From Candidatus Moraniibacteriota bacterium (GTDB lineage Bacteria; Patescibacteriota; Minisyncoccia; Moranbacterales; UBA2206), in the NCBI GenBank assembly GCA_026396205.1, contig JAPLXF010000070.1, forward strand, positions 1 to 19,882: 19,882 bases of DNA, given 5' to 3'. Position 1 is the stretch's first letter; the number at the start of each line of letters is the position of its first letter. The translations under genes and the position numbers were made by a program. The notes beneath the pieces were generated by a model, which worked only from the letters and a program-made list of their open reading frames with translations, was not told where the DNA came from and did not search any database. Shown here one piece after another: positions 19,141-19,882 of this stretch.

Positions 19141-19824
19141 ATGATAAAGTTTGACGCAGTTACAAAAATTTGCAAAGACGGCTTTCCGATTCTGGAAGGC
19201 ATCAATCTCGAAGTCAAGCCGGGAGAGTTTATTTCCATTGTTGGTCCGAGCGGCGCCGGAAAATCCACACTGCTCAAGATGATTTACGCCGAGGAACAGC
19301 CGACCGAAGGCAAGGTTTATTTCGAAGAAGTTCCTGTGGACAGCATTAGCCGGAGAAAATTGCCTATTTACCGGAGAAATATCGGCACGGTTTTTCAGGA
19401 TTCCAAACTGCTTCCTAAAAAAACCGCTTTTGAAAATGTAGCCTACGCGCTGGAAGTGGCCGGTGCTCCCAAAAGCCAAATTCTAGAAGACGTGCCGCAG
19501 ATTTTGGATATTGTCGGACTGGCAGAAAAAATGGAAAATTTTCCCCACCAGCTTTCCGGAGGCGAACAGCAAAAAGTGGCTATGGCGCGGGCGCTTATTC
19601 ACAAGCCGAAAGTAATTATTGCCGATGAGCCGACCGGTAATCTGGATCCAGTCTCTTCGCTGGAAATCGTGGATCTGCTGCTTAAGATAAATGAACTGGG
19701 AACGACGGTTTTAGTGGCCAGCCACGACAAGGACGTAGTGAATAAAGCCCACCGGCGGGTAATTGTCATGGAAAAAGGAAAAATCGTGGACGACCATGCC
19801 AAGAGTAAATATAAAATAGTTTAA
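19141..19824 (+). CDS. ftsE: cell division ATP-binding protein FtsE
   Basis: The ATPase of FtsEX, which at the division site couples ATP hydrolysis to activation of peptidoglycan hydrolases. The 227 residues carry Walker A GPSGAGKST (35-43), the FtsE-like IGTVFQDSKLLPKKTAFENVAYALEV, signature LSGGEQQK, Walker B VIIADE, and an H-loop histidine in VASHDKD. The length fits FtsE, shorter than the MacB-type ATPase in the same window. The order prfB-ftsE-ftsX is conserved in many bacteria, which strengthens the call over other MacB-like ATPases. A TATAAT box seven bases before the ATG suggests a leaderless mRNA. Confidence 0.93.
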   Translation: MIKFDAVTKICKDGFPILEGINLEVKPGEFISIVGPSGAGKSTLLKMIYAEEQPTEGKVYFEEVPVDSISRRKLPIYRRNIGTVFQDSKLLPKKTAFENVAYALEVAGAPKSQILEDVPQILDIVGLAEKMENFPHQLSGGEQQKVAMARALIHKPKVIIADEPTGNLDPVSSLEIVDLLLKINELGTTVLVASHDKDVVNKAHRRVIVMEKGKIVDDHAKSKYKIV

Positions 19825-19831
19825 AACCAAT

Positions 19832-19882
19832 ATGTTTCTTATATTTGCCCGGACGTTCAACGAAGCCATCAAGAATTTTTTG
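19832..19882 (+). CDS. ftsX: cell division protein FtsX, N-terminal fragment
   Basis: Seventeen codons are visible before the window ends: MFLIFARTFNEAIKNFL. The position seven bases after ftsE and the N-terminal pattern (a short cytoplasmic segment with an Arg before an amphipathic helix) fit FtsX, the membrane partner of FtsE. The identification rests mainly on gene order, since the permease domain lies outside the window. Confidence 0.75.
   Translation, partial: MFLIFARTFNEAIKNFL

Overview
The window looks like a piece of a Patescibacteria/CPR (Parcubacteria-like) genome. This is inferred from moderately AT-rich DNA, compact co-oriented genes, a scarcity of Shine-Dalgarno sites, many short palindromic repeats between and even inside genes, a stand-alone S23-type four-helix-bundle gene, and a fermentative set made of a fused ADP-forming acetate-CoA ligase plus a four-subunit pyruvate:ferredoxin oxidoreductase. 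Code 11 applies: TGA ends at least four genes and a complete RF2 gene is present. No phylogenetic marker was tested, so the lineage call is an inference.

Layout. Positions 1-843 hold a small membrane protein and an isolated 65-residue SAP/Rho-N-like protein with its own consensus promoter, strong ribosome binding site and terminator. Positions 844-2904 encode the ADP-forming acetate-CoA ligase. A cloverleaf-like inverted repeat follows, then a receiver-domain protein that has lost its phosphoacceptor aspartate and carries a C-terminal zinc ribbon. Positions 3598-6109 hold recJ, a small single-span membrane protein and a ribonuclease HI. Positions 6110-11512 are a MacAB-like efflux locus: adaptor, ATPase and two permeases. 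It is broken up by palindromic elements at every gene junction, a reverse-strand 60-residue membrane protein and an S23 four-helix-bundle gene. Positions 11604-13045 hold a membrane/coiled-coil protein and a tandem thioredoxin-fold DsbA-like protein, closed by a strong terminator.

Positions 13113-16207 are the porGDAB operon, with a cluster of four hairpins between porD and porA. Then come a small hydrophobic protein, a reverse-strand tRNA-Thr(CGU), a degenerate MazG-like protein and a ZIP metal transporter. After a 220-base intergenic region with two similar inverted-repeat units, the window ends with prfB, ftsE and the start of ftsX.

Functionally, PorGDAB would make acetyl-CoA and reduced ferredoxin from pyruvate, and the ligase at 844 would turn acetyl-CoA into acetate with ATP formation. 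The efflux locus and DsbA-like protein act at the cell envelope. RecJ and RNase H act on nucleic acids, and FtsEX acts at division.

The best candidate for something undescribed is a family of palindromic elements around 6.1, 7.3 and 8.5 kb. One copy encloses the S23-type gene. The other two look like internally deleted, MITE-like derivatives with the same ends. Also notable is an in-frame 19-base repeat shared by two unrelated metabolic genes, both encoding the peptide SMEHIT inside linkers.
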